Source: Laccaria trichodermophora (taxonomy: Eukaryota; Basidiomycota; Agaricomycetes; Agaricales; Hydnangiaceae). Taken from it: DNA of 64,000 nucleotides. The notes below the pieces were generated by a model, which was not told where the DNA came from, ran no database searches, and saw nothing but the letters and a program-made list of their open reading frames with translations. The position numbers were made by a program, and so were the translations under genes. Positions 23,575 through 35,188 of this stretch are shown here, in pieces. The stretch is taken from assembly GCA_018417955.1 (NCBI GenBank), contig JACTVC010000033.1, forward strand, positions 372,001 to 436,000. The letters run 5' to 3'. The stretch's first letter is position 1. Each line of letters opens with the position of its first letter.

Positions 23575-23928
23575 TAGGGGAGCTCAGAGTTCAAAGGAGC
23601 GACACTTATAGATCCTGATTGTCACTGGCCGCTGGCCATATGTCATGGATTTGTCAGCGTAGTAACACATTAAGTTGGCATACATCGACGTCTTCACCAT
23701 CCCACTGTCCTTACTCTATTTTTCTTTGTAACTACTTACTATGGCTCGGGGTGCTAAAGGCAAGGCAGCCAAGACTCCAAAGACCTGAGAGTGGTATGTT
23801 TTACGAGCCATGGTTGATGTTGAGAAAACGCGTGAGCTAGTTACTCTATATGGTAGTCACGCGTGTTACAATTGGCCAACAACAATCAGGATCTATAAGC
23901 GTCGCTCCTTTGAACTCTGAGCTCCCCT
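23575..23928. mobile_element. TIR MITE, 354 bp
   Basis: The inverted termini (23,577-23,625 and 23,881-23,926) share about 47 bp starting GGGGAGCTCAGAGTTC, with a single mismatch in the core, and are flanked by TA on both sides. The interior carries a start-like atggctcggggtgctaaagg reading MARGAKGKAAKTPK before a stop, possibly the remnant of a transposase N-terminus. The TA duplication suggests the Tc1/mariner group, but a 2-bp call is weak. Confidence 0.75.
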
Positions 23929-26780
23929 ATTGTTGCGAATCCAATCCCTCCATTTCTCCCTTGTGCAAAGCTTTCCTTTTCCTCTAGCAATGAAATCCGC
24001 TAACCAGCTGTAGCAATGATTGAGAGCGGCATTCCATTCTCCTGTCCAAAGGGTAAATTTGTCTTCAAAGACATCCATTGGGGGGAAAAGCCATTGGCCT
24101 ATGCATCTGTTTGTGCCAGGGCAATATCCCAGTAAAAGATCCTTCTCTTGTTCTGAGATGATATCATGTGTGAGGTAAGTGGCATCTTCACTAGATGAAT
24201 TGTAGAATCCCTTGTTATGTACCATGACTTGGATTGAAGGACCTGACATAAATTCTTCGACTAGTCTTGGTCCTGCCCATCGACGTGCGATCCAGCTCAG
24301 TTGTCCGCCTTCTGCGATGAAAGCATGAGCGTGAGGCCGATGTAACATGTTGTTCATACAGGCCAGGTATGCAGTGCAGAATGTTGTGCTGTTATCCGTG
24401 GGCAAAAGAGTAGTTTCCTGGAAATTGACTCCATAGAGAGATGCTGCAGAACTGCGGTTGAGGCTGTCGACTATAATGGGCCTGAATTGTTGAGTGCAAT
24501 CTAGAGATATCGCCAGGTAGAAGCAGACTCTGTGTTCTATAGCTGTCGTGAGTAATCGTTTGACTGATCCTAAGGTGTTCCAGCAGTTAGCCCAGTATCG
24601 AAGCCATGCCTTGCTTTCGATGGCTGGGACAAAGATGTGGGCGACTTCTAGAAATTCTGGGTTCCAGGCAAAGGCTGGGGCTGACCAGAGACTCTCTGTA
24701 TATGTTATCTTTGCTGACTCGTCGCATAGCATTTGCCTAAACATGACCTCAGTTCTCTCATGTGCAATGTAGTAAGGGTCTGATAAATGGGTAGGTGATT
24801 GAGAGAGGCGATGAGAAGTATAATTCCCCTTTGACAGAACATTGGTCAGCTGCTTGATGTCTGGCTCTTTCCATTTTCTGGTCGTTGTTGCAGATCCACG
24901 TGGCTGGGCTGTTCACTGCTCGTGGGTGATAAAGCTTGTCCGAGAGCTCCTCAAATAAGAAGCAGAAGGAATCATTGTCCAATGAGTTGGTGTTCGAGCT
25001 AGTGTCATCAATTGACATCCTGTCCTTGTCCATGTCATCTGACAAGCGATCCTCTAGTGACTTTTCTTTCCTGTTGGTTGCGTTGCTGAGACGCTGAAGA
25101 AGCAAGGGAGGTTTGGGCTGGGTCTTTGGTTGCTTGGTGGCCAGGCCTGTCTCGATGTCATAGAGGATTCCTGCCTTAGGTCCATAACCAACTTTGTAAA
25201 GCTCGCAAATAGTTGCTGCATGATCTTTGCCAGGTAATGGTAGTCTTCAGTCAGTTGACGCTTTTGCCATCTCCAGAAGAGAATCGTCTTGTAATGACTC
25301 CCATCGTCATTATCGATTGCCATGTAGTAGTACAGTTTGGAAAGTAAGGCCAACATGTCGTCAGAGCACTTGATGGGTCTGTGCTTCCATCCTTCGAAAT
25401 CGATAATGAAGATACTGTAGGACTGAAGTATAGGAGGGTCATAAGGCTGTGTGTCATAAGGCTGTGTGTAGTGGAAGACTTCTTGAAAGAAATCGTCAAG
25501 CTTGAATGCCTGACGAGCAACCTTGTTCAAGTCTTCTTCTTCGAGATCAGTCAGTATGCTCAGTGAAGTACCTTTTCTGACGGACCAGTATGTCATGTTT
25601 AACGTGGGGTTCAAATGACTAAAACAGTTGTCAGGCCTGGCTTTGAAGTCCCAGAGGTAGAAGAATGGAATCTTGTTTTGTATATAAAGAGGAACATTGA
25701 TGACAGGCCAATCCCTCTCTAAGTTGCATATGACTCCTCTCCTCCCTTTAATGGTAGTGATGAAGCTGTTGACACGTTCCACCATCCCTTTGAGCAGCTC
25801 CGATTCCCAATCAGGAATGACCAGTGTCCACCAAGACATGAAGGTGAGAGCTTGTAGTATAGATCGTTTGGCTCACGCCATATCGATTTGTATGTGCTTT
25901 GCAGTGAGGTGGATCTTCTGTAATCATTGGTAGGGGTAGAGCTTCAGAATTCGTGCTTTGATAGTGAAGTGAGAGTATCCCTCAATGAGCCCTTGGACGC
26001 AGCCTTGCGCTTGTGTGAAGTGTTCACTCTGAACTTCTCCCATAACTGAAGCCAAGAGGGAAGGAGGAGGCAAGAATGGGTGGATCTGGGATCAACACCC
26101 ATGAGTGAGCAATGAGCAGTTACAAGATACTCAGCTGGCCCAACATGATTATGCATACTGTAGGAAGTACAGTTATACAAAGCACTACATGTAGTGCAAG
26201 AGGATGGCAAGACTGCTGACAAGGTGGTGGTTCAAGACAAAAGATCAATATATTATGTAAGATATCCAAATCTAGCTATATACCACTGTTTGACTATGGC
26301 CTCTGGGCATTCCCTTCCAATCCTATATAACAGCTTGGGTAAGGTCATTGGTGCAGAGCTCCCTGAAGTGAGGGGCCATGCACCATCTGCCTATACATTC
26401 TTTGACCAGGACAGCCATTTCCATTTGGTTGTACCATGGTCTTTCCATGAGGAGAAAAGAGGTTGGAGTCCAGGGCGCCCACTCTTTGCCTTTGCGATAC
26501 CAATCTGGGTCACAAGTGAAGTCAATGAGAATGATTTGTCCAGCATCCGAAAAGTCTTCCATGCTCCAGCCTGGATCCAGGAGATCTTTAAAGATTATGG
26601 TAGATTCTCAAATGAGAGACATATCTGAGTTGAGCCCCACCCAGATCGCATCCAGATCAAGTCTCAAAGAAGCGATCGCCAAGGGATTGAGATGGTGAAT
26701 GACATTGTCCATGAAGTGCCAATTTAACAGGAAGGTCCACTGTAAGATGGTGCTTCCCTCTAGTTCAAGTTTGTGGACAG
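23929..26780 (-). pseudogene. Mushroom-family hypothetical gene, decayed
   Basis: Minus strand, N to C. An exon near 26,780-26,340 reads LAIASLRLDLDAIWVGLNSD, a TGA at 26,608, then FKDLLDPGWSMEDFSDAG and WYRKGKEWAPWTPTSFLL. The middle part (25,839-25,110) reads MSWWTLVIPDWESELLKGM and IPFFYLWDFKARPDNCF. An acidic linker (25,090-24,900) is frame-shifted. The C-terminal part (24,744-23,930) contains LHRPHAHAFIAEGGQLSWIA and LFPPMDVFEDKFTLWTGEW. The last residues come from the MITE at 23,928. The domain order parallels the split gene at 35,189/42,804 and a lineage-expanded Agaricomycete family I know only from memory. Function unknown. Confidence 0.6.
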
Positions 26781-26992
26781 TCCCAAAGAACTTGGACCAG
26801 CAGTTGAGTCAAGGGGTAAAAAGTGGCACAATGGGGAGGGCAGATGGGCAGTGCACATGTCTTGATATAAGTAAAGATCAGAGTTGTAATTGTTTTGATG
26901 AAATTGTAAAAAGGGTCAGGTTCGTGAATATTATACTGAAGACATGAAAGGTTTGCATGGGGCAAAGTAGTCAGAATTTGTCATTCAATTGG

Positions 26993-27163
26993 TTATAGAT
27001 TGTGCTTTTTCTGATATTTGATCAAGAACTCTGCTGAGTTCTTCAAATCATGGGCAGTGGCCCAAGTATTAAATTGTGGGCCATAACCTGCCCACCTGAT
27101 CAGGTACTGTAAAGCTGCTTTCTTCCCGATTCTCTTATGACTGATTATCTTCTCAACTTTGTA
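26993..27163 (-). pseudogene. Chromodomain fragment, truncated by the Helitron
   Basis: The minus frame from 27,163 to a TAA at 26,993 reads YKVEKIISHKRIGKK, then LQYLIRWAGYGPQFNTWA and LKNSAEFLIKYQKKHNL. This matches the chromodomain pattern (YxVEKI, LVKWxGY, TWE, NL...LI..Y). Such domains cap Ty3/gypsy integrases of the chromovirus type and also occur in chromatin proteins; here the upstream part is cut off exactly at the Helitron 3' end, so I cannot tell which. No reverse transcriptase or LTR is visible in the window. Confidence 0.75.
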
Positions 27164-30100
27164 CTTGTGTCAGAGGCCATTGCAAGCATGGCAGATATGA
27201 GTCCTCTCCTTTTATTAGCCAATTTTATTTAAGCAGTCAATGCAAATTATAAATGTTTACATTACTTTATATAGCTTTAAAAATTCAACCATTTTCTAAT
27301 ATATATATATAGTATTTTTTTTGAATCTGTTATGTCCTTATTGTTTTAATATATATTTTCTAATATATATATAGTAGTTTTTTGAATCTGTTATATCCTT
27401 ATTGTTTTAATATATTTTGTAATATTTTATTTTTATCTGGCTAGGTCATATAATTTTAAGAAAGTAACTTGACCAAAAGATATTTTTAATTCATCATATA
27501 ATAAATAAAATATTTCAACAATTATTTCTTTGAATAAATTACTGTGACTGCTTGTCTTTCAAAAAATGCTCCATTTGAATTTTTTTCTCTGCAAGATTTG
27601 AGTGCATCCTCTGTGAACTCATTAAGATGGCCCTTTTTGATGCAATTTCTTCTTGTTGTCATACCATCATGATACCACACCTCTTTTCCAGGAGTGATCA
27701 CATAAGCAGTGAAATGAAAGCCACCAGAATAAATAATACCTCTTAATGGTAGAATTGTAGATCTTCCATTTATTCCCTTGATACGAATAGACTTGCTTAT
27801 TGCTACTCTTGAAGTATTTAAACTGAATGCAAGTAGTGAAGGGGGCTGATCATATATCCTTTTGATAATTGTGGGAGAGCCACAGTCACATATACTAGGT
27901 TCCTCTAGCCAATGCTGTAACCAATCATTGATTGATTTGTAAGTTCCATCTAAAACTGACATAACTCTTTCTGGAGGATTATCCATATCATGATTGTTGT
28001 TGCATCCAATGCATGATGACCTTCTGTAACCCAAAGAGACACTATGATCTGATGTGAAGAAATAGTAAAGTAGATCACGAATGTCAGTTCCAGTAGCTCC
28101 ATCTGGAAATAATACTGGGTTATCATGTTTGAGTGATCTATGAACTTCATTTCAAATATTTTCTAGAGTATCTACACTTCTAATAACTTTTTTGTATCCA
28201 TCTGCTAACAGTTTACCCTGATTACTAAATGTATAAAATGCTTTTGTCCAGTTTCTTGGATTGTAAATCCAGATCTCACATAAAATTGTAAAAAGTGAGT
28301 CATATGAACAGCTGTAATCAACAGAGTCCCAAACAAGTCCAATGGGAACTTCAGGTGTAGGGCCAAAACTAGTTCTAACTTTTTTATTTTTTGGCTCCTC
28401 AATTTCTGGATCATCAGCAGACTTTCTCTTCAAGTTAGTCTTAATCATATTAGATCCTTGGGCAGGAATAAAAGATCCACATAATTTTTTGTTTATTTTA
28501 TTTGTTTCAGTATTCACTTCATTAGTCAATTTGTCAGATAACAAACCATCCTTAGATGATTTATTAATAACTTGCCATGAACTGTCAGTTATAACTTGAA
28601 AAGTTTGCATAGGATATACCTCACTCCATCTGATGGGTCCCATTACATTCTCTGGGCAGTATCCTCTTCCTTTAAGTTGTTGATATTGACGTAAAATAGC
28701 ATTACATAGTTTTCCATTAATTGATCCAGGTAGATTGCCTGTATAGCGAAGATTTGTAATATCATCCAAAAGCTCAAGCTCTCTGAATTCTTGCTGCAGA
28801 TATCCAGATGCACCACGTGTTATCTTTGATGGATCAAAACCTTGTACAATTACAGTACCCTTACATGTAGCACTTTTGGAAAGAGCAGTATAGTAAGATA
28901 AGTGAGTTCGACAGCTATTCAAGTCTACAACATTAAATGGTCAAGTCTTTCCTTGTGATGCATAGTCTGTCATTGCAAAATTGGGTAACACAGAAACCTG
29001 AGAACGTGATATAGATATGGTAAGATCACTTGGACAGAGACACTCAATAGATGTGCTATTCTTTATTAGTGGGACAACATTTTCAGGTAGCCCCTCAATC
29101 TTTATGGTTTTGGCAGGGTGATCAAGTTTTACAAATAAAGTTTCCAAAATCCATTGACCACTTGGCCCCACCTTTGCATCCCATCCAACAACATAACCCT
29201 CTTGCCCCTTTGTTATACACAATTCAGTTGCATCATTGTTCTGTATCATTATAGGCATTCCAATACATAGTGAAAGTTTTCCAGGAATATGTTCAGATGC
29301 AGAATGACGTAAGTTCCAAAGTACATTTTGCAAACCTGGACTTATAGTTTTCTGAATGGCAGTTTTTTTAGGTCTTCCACAAGGCTTTTTTCCAGTAACT
29401 GGATCACTCTCAACCCCTAGTGTATCTATAGAATAAAAGACAGTTAGAGTTTGGCCAGTATCAGCTGCAAAACGTGCAGAACCTAGTTCATTAATTCAAT
29501 CTTTCTGTGAATTTAAAGCAGTAATAATAGAGACATTTCTAAAACATTTGTCAGCCAGCTTTGGTTGGTCAGGCCATCTTCCTGCAACACGACTTCTCAG
29601 AAATGTAATGTCATCAGCAGTACATGCTGCATATCTCATATTTTCCAAAGCAGTCCTCAACTTGGCATCTTCCACTGATTGTGTATTTTGTCTCATATTT
29701 TTTCTTAGAATAACAACAGTAGTAATTTGGTGCCAAAGTGCTCTGCCTATAGCAGATTGCTGTCCTCTCTCTGACATGGAGGCATCTACTGATGTACCAA
29801 CATATCCATCATAAAGAGCCTGTCCTTGAACTGGTTTGAGCTGTGCAAAGTCACCTGCAAAGATCATATTGAGTCCGCCAAAAGGTGCATCCATACTATT
29901 CCTTGCCTTAGCCAGTTGGGCACTTATCTTATACAATTCATAGCATGATATCATAGAAACTTCATCAATAAATATATAGTCTACACCATCTAGTCGTGAC
30001 CTAACCTGTGCCATAGTTGAATGCTCATTGCTATTTTGTCTTGATTTACTTTGCACACCTAGTGCTGAATGATATGTTGAACCATTTAATAGAGCAGCAG

Positions 30101-33100
30101 CAGATCCAGTTGGTGCCAATATCGTGATTCTGTGTGATTCATTATGTCTGTCAAAAAATGCTATTAATGCCTTAATAACCTGTGATTTTCCTGTTCCACC
30201 CATTCCTCCTAAATACATTTTAAGTTGTTCACTTTTTGTCATTGTAGCATGATTTGCCACTATGCGAAAAGCTCTTTCCTGTTCATCATTAAGACTGAAT
30301 TCATGAACAATTGTATCAATCAATTGCTGCTCATGTTCTTTCTCTGCTTTGAAAATTTTATTTAAATAACTTATATCATCTACAACTACCTCATCATTTG
30401 TTGTACTATTTTTATCTTTTATTGCTTTGGCTTCAGGTAAATTTTTAGAACGAGTAGCAATAAAAAGTTTTTTCAGTGATTGTACAAGTACATTCCACTG
30501 AGAGCCAGACTGTTTCTCTCCTGGTTTGAAAGATGTGTCTACTGGGTCAATATTTCCAATGCAAGAATCTAGCCACCCAGCATTTTTTACTACATTTTCA
30601 ATTCTGTTCATTTCATGAAGTTTCTGGTTATTAATGCTATTAGGATTACCTAACATATACATATCTTCATCAATATCTATGGGAATATCCTCATTGATGA
30701 GAGAACAGTTGGTATCAACTTCACCACTATCTTCCCATGACCCAAATATATCTTCTCTTGCATCTTTCTTTTTCATCTCAGCAGAATAATCATCTCGAGC
30801 ATCGTTGCATTTGTATTTTATATTGAAGTTCTTCATAAGTTCTAATTGTCGTGCTGAAAATGAATATCCAACAAATGCTTCATCCCATGACTCATTTTCC
30901 AATTTAAGATACTTTCCACATCGCCAAGGTTTGAAAAGTGCAAGCATTGTAGAGCAATAATACTCTCGATCTCCTTGGTCACATCTTGGTAATCCACCTC
31001 CAACAAAATTTGGAACAAGAGCATTTTCTTCATCAACAACTGTAACCTTATGAGTACAATACTGAGGATGCTCTGGAAGAAATTCATGGCTTTCATGTTC
31101 ATCATACATAATTTGGTAATCATTCAGTTCATCCTCAGAGTCTAGATCTTGATGCCCAACTTCATCTTCTATGTCATCATCTATACTGTCTCCTCCACCA
31201 AGAAAATTAATTTCATCTTCTCCTTCTGTGTCTGTGTCATCATCTTCTGCATTAGATTCTAGTTCATCCTTATCATAATGAACATCAAACTCTTGCTGTT
31301 CTTCTTTTGAACGCTTCTCTTTTTTGGCTTTACGTATCCAGTCATATAGAGACATGTGCTCATAAGCAGTTGGGCAGTAGATATAATCATATACACTTGA
31401 TATTCCAATGTATGTGCCATCATACTTCTGCAAAACTACTTTGTCTGGTGCATCTTTATATTCAGTGTTAAATGACTCTGTTGTATTATTTTCTGTATCT
31501 ATCCATGCACTTCGTGCCTCTCTTACATAATTTTTCCAATAGAAAAGAATGAATTTGTGGCTGGTATAATGGTCAGGATTTCCAAGCAGATAAAGAGAAG
31601 CCATGGGGCTTCCAATTTCCATCTTTGCAGTCAATGTGTTTACCATTTTTGTCATCAAGCGCCGAGCTGTGTTTTGCCTATCTGTACTACCTCCGATCAT
31701 CTCAGAATTTCTATTGAATACTTGTCAGACAGCATCAAATGTGGTATATGAACTTAATCCTGATTTTGTAACATAATCAGTGATATACCCTACAACAGCT
31801 TTGATCGCTGTACCTGACATCAAGCTAGTAACATCTGTATTGCATCTAATCATGTATGTAAGTTCTGGTGTAAAAGTATTTAACCACATTTCACCTTTCT
31901 TCATTTTTAAAGCACCACTAAGTGGATCCACCATTGTCTCTTCAACAATTTCTCAAGGAAAACGAGCTTTGCACTGACCACGTGAATTGAGGCACCCCTT
32001 ATGTTTAAGTTTAGTAGGGTCCTCCCCATCTATTTCAGGTCTACGGCATCCATGATGATTAGATCGAGACAGAATATATTCAGTGTCAGTGTCAGCAAAA
32101 TACAGACAGATGGGATGTTTGTTGTCTGTTGGTGATAGAGTAATAAACCATGAAGGTGCACCAATATAAGATATTAGAGACCAAACCTCATTTCTCATAT
32201 ATTTCTTTGATGTAATGGATCCCTGCACATGACCTCCCACTGAATCTAAATCGGTAAGTAGCTGGAAGCATTCTTTTTCCTGCTCTGTTTCAGGCTTCAC
32301 ATGCTCCCCCAATGCAAGTCATTTATTGATACCAGATAAAACATCCATATCAAGATTTAACAGGTGATCTGTGACCAAGGAAAATGAGGACTTTTTGGTT
32401 GTAAGATATCCACCTGTTGTACTTTGTTGTATTTGTTCATGGTTAAACCCTATCAATGGAAAATGTGGGTCCATCTGGAAGTGTTTATCATGATACATTA
32501 ATAGAAGACGCTTGTGTGCCATGGAAGAAATATTTTTAGGAATCATATTGTTACATATGCCACCAAAACCATATGGAAATAACCATGGTAACATTGAGGG
32601 AAAGAGTTGAGGATTATTATAAACTGAGTTAGGTTCATCAGAGTGGCCAACAAACATAATTTTTTTATTGGATGTAAGATGCTCCAATGCCTGTGCTTTA
32701 ATAGCCTCCAATGGCATTGTGGAGTATCCCTCTCCTGTCAACCCTTGGACAACAAATGTGCATGGACCTTCCATGGTTCCAATTTCCTCACCATCATCAT
32801 GTAAACTTGTAGCCTCCCTGTCCTTGTTAACAATAGATTGACGATAGTCAATCACAACTGGTGCATCACATAAAGGGTACTGACTTAGATTTTCCTTGGA
32901 AATTCCAATATCATAGTAATCTTCATGATTCAATCTCAACCATTCCAATGCTTTTGCAACATGCAATCTTCGTACAAGCAAAGGTGTATGTTGAACATCT
33001 TTTTTTGTGGGTTGGCATGGACCTGTAAACATTACTGCTAAGACTTCATCAAGATCTTCAATAGGTGGAGGGAGTGTATCATAGATTTTAGCAACAGGAT

Positions 33101-33950
33101 TATGAAATGTGATTGCATTTGCATGCATTTTATATCTTCCTGAAGCAACTTTTATAATACATCTATTATGTCGGACTCTGGAAATTAAAAGCTGCTCAAC
33201 ATAAGTTAGGGATGCAAGTTCTTCAGGTATTTTTCCAAGCCAAAATCCATTGCAAAGAGCTTTAGGAGGTGTTAATCCTTTTTTAAGAAATTTTAAGCAG
33301 TCCTTGCATATATGTTTGCAATCCGGATCAATAAAGTCGAGTCACTCCTCCCCTTATCAGTGGTTCAAAACTACATGTAACTTCACTGCAATCTATCATA
33401 TCCACAACTCTTGTGAGCTGGCCACATGCTGCACACCCAGCTTCAATTAAGTTTGAAGGGTGCCTCTACAAAACCCAGTTATAATTTTGTGAATTAATTT
33501 TTCAGAGGGTGGCTTTGGAGGAAATATTACATTTTTTGACTTTATATATGAAATTTTGTTTTCAATAGAACGGTTATTTTTGAAGGTTGACTTGGTTTTA
33601 CACTTGGACAACCCAACTTTGTTGACTTTTTTATGATCACTTTTACTCAATCCCTTATACCATCTTGCTTTACGTTCTGTAGTTGTAAGGGCAGGATTTT
33701 CAGGAGAAAATAGGGTATAATAATGGGCACAAAGTGAGGTGCACATATGTTGAGATAACAGTTCCATCACTTCAGTGACTGGAGCTCTAGCAAATACTGA
33801 TACATGGTGCTTTTTTGCAATTGCTTTTGCCTGTCCAATAGTAATAGAGTCTTTCAAAATCTCTAAGTGAGTATGTTTTACGCAACTCAGCTCTTGCAGC
33901 CTGTAAGACAAGTTGATCAACAAATTTATATTTGACTGACCCCTCCAATT
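27164..33950 (-). mobile_element. Helitron, formerly autonomous, 3' end defined
   Basis: On the minus strand the element ends at 27,164 with TGCCATGCTTGCAATGGC, then CTCTGACACAAG. This is the same 3' terminus as the HLE-A elements, including aggactcat upstream. It carries the Rep-helicase frame at 27,522-33,923. No 5' end of HLE type (TTAYGAGTCC on the minus strand) is found upstream, so the 5' limit is not defined and may have been lost. An AT-rich ~65-bp duplication sits at 27,296-27,425. Confidence 0.75.
27522..33923 (-). pseudogene. Helitron Rep-helicase fused to C19-like domain, decayed
   Basis: One continuous minus-strand frame interrupted by TGA at 32,319, 31,953, 31,725, 29,496, 28,941 and 28,152. 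Domains in order: a SAP-like helix (33,840), a Cys-rich finger with GCAACGQLTRVVDM in a shifted frame (33,440-33,390), FWLGKIPEELASL, the Helitron N domain (FPSMLPWLFPYGFGG), APSWFITLSPTDNKHP, the Rep tyrosine region (VVGYITDYVTK) and a PIF1-type helicase (Walker A GGMGGTGKS, IDEVSM, FAGDFAQLKPVQG, TDYASQGKT). The tail has DSVDYSCSYDSLFTIL and FHFTAYVITPGKEVWYHDG, like the Cys and His boxes of C19 deubiquitinases. The HUH segment expected between ICLYFADT and LSRSNHHGC (about 32,075) is missing. Frameshifts lie near 33,460 and 33,340. Confidence 0.85.
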
Positions 33951-35025
33951 TCATACTGGATGATGGTGTGTCAGATGTAATATATGGTTTGAGGCTCTCA
34001 AATGTTGTAAGTTTTTTTCCACCAGCAGTTTGTTGAGGTAGTATAGTAATCATAGGTTCATGGCAATAACAGCCATACCAATGGGTTATTGAATGGAGGT
34101 AACTAGAGTTAGCTTCTAGTGAACTAAGCACTCTATTAGACAATGGGAGTTCATAAGTATACCAAATTGATATAGATGACCAAGATTCATAACCCACAGA
34201 CCTGAAGACATCTACAGATTGAACTGATCTATGAAATAACATGAATTGAAGGCTAAAAGAGAATATGAAGAAATAAGAGAGAAGCTTATAAGAGCCTTGT
34301 AATCTCAATAATTTTTTAATCAAGTTACGGTATTCATGTTTCAGCATGCAATGCTGTTGAAATTGACACCATAAGGCCACACACAACCGAGAAGGTGTAT
34401 CGTTTGAACACAGATAGGCAAGTATACAGGTGTGTAAGATATATGGTATTGTGAGATGCACATATTCAAGCAGAGCATTCAGTATCATCCAACATATAGA
34501 GGGAAATGATGGTAAGGCGTTGGATAGATTTGTGATTCTAATCTTCGTGATATTGGTAAATTGAACTTGTATCTCATTCCATCCTTGCGATCGAAGGTAT
34601 GTGTAAAGTGTATGTGCTCTATTCAATCCCTGCAAAATGTATCTGTACTTTCTGTGTGTCTCATTCAATCCTTGCAATTGAATGTATGTGTACTTTATCT
34701 GTGCCTCATTCAATCCTTGCAATTGAATGTATGTGTCATTGACATGTGCTGTATCATGACTACAATTATGGTAGTCTGGTGCCAATAGGCCATGCCTCTC
34801 AACCAAGGTAGCTGGTCGAGTATCAAGTGCCAAAAGGCTGTGCCTCTCAACCAACGCAGCTGGTTGAGCAAAAAATGCCAAAAGGCTCGAATTGTTTCCA
34901 ATCTCTATATATGGTTTGAAGTGATGACAGGAGTCATCAAGCAAATGATGTGTGTTGAAAATCAGGGATATGCCGATGAGGATAAGAAGCATAATGAAGA
35001 AAGCAATGGCTCGTGTAGTATGCAT
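33787..35025 (-). CDS. Hypothetical membrane-anchored protein, repeat-bearing
   Basis: The ATG at 35,025 (context accatcatgc) opens 412 codons. Residues 1-22 form a hydrophobic signal or anchor (AIAFFIMLLILIGISLI). Residues 55-85 hold two tandem copies of a LVERHSLLA-type unit, and residues 95-155 hold four units like YTYIQLQGLNE. Further hydrophobic stretches follow at about 195-210 and 250-265. The last ~45 codons overlap the Helitron frame in another phase and are probably read-through into it. Two CACGTG boxes lie upstream at about 35,075 and 35,118. I recall similar single-copy-looking proteins in mushrooms but no function. It is open throughout, unlike its neighbours. Confidence 0.5.
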   Translation of the reverse strand: MHTTRAIAFFIMLLILIGISLIFNTHHLLDDSCHHFKPYIEIGNNSSLLAFFAQPAALVERHSLLALDTRPATLVERHGLLAPDYHNCSHDTAHVNDTYIQLQGLNEAQIKYTYIQLQGLNETHRKYRYILQGLNRAHTLYTYLRSQGWNEIQVQFTNITKIRITNLSNALPSFPSICWMILNALLEYVHLTIPYILHTCILAYLCSNDTPSRLCVALWCQFQQHCMLKHEYRNLIKKLLRLQGSYKLLSYFFIFSFSLQFMLFHRSVQSVDVFRSVGYESWSSISIWYTYELPLSNRVLSSLEANSSYLHSITHWYGCYCHEPMITILPQQTAGGKKLTTFESLKPYITSDTPSSSMKLEGSVKYKFVDQLVLQAARAELRKTYSLRDFERLYYYWTGKSNCKKAPCISIC

Positions 35026-35188
35026 GATGGTAAGATCAAGAAAGAAGAATGAAAAACTTACGCAATTGAACTTGAACCTTCACGTGACTGGACAAACAAG
35101 CGCTTATATTCATAACAACACGTGACCTATATGTACACAAATTCAGATGTCTTCTCACTCTCTTTGATTTTCGCTCGCGTGTATACTA

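Noticed and set aside
26194..26628. 144-codon plus-strand frame
   Set aside because: The minus strand over the same stretch has a frame that fits the upstream part of the neighbouring family gene, with the typical TGA-for-arginine stop, so the plus frame is more likely a shadow. Not certain.
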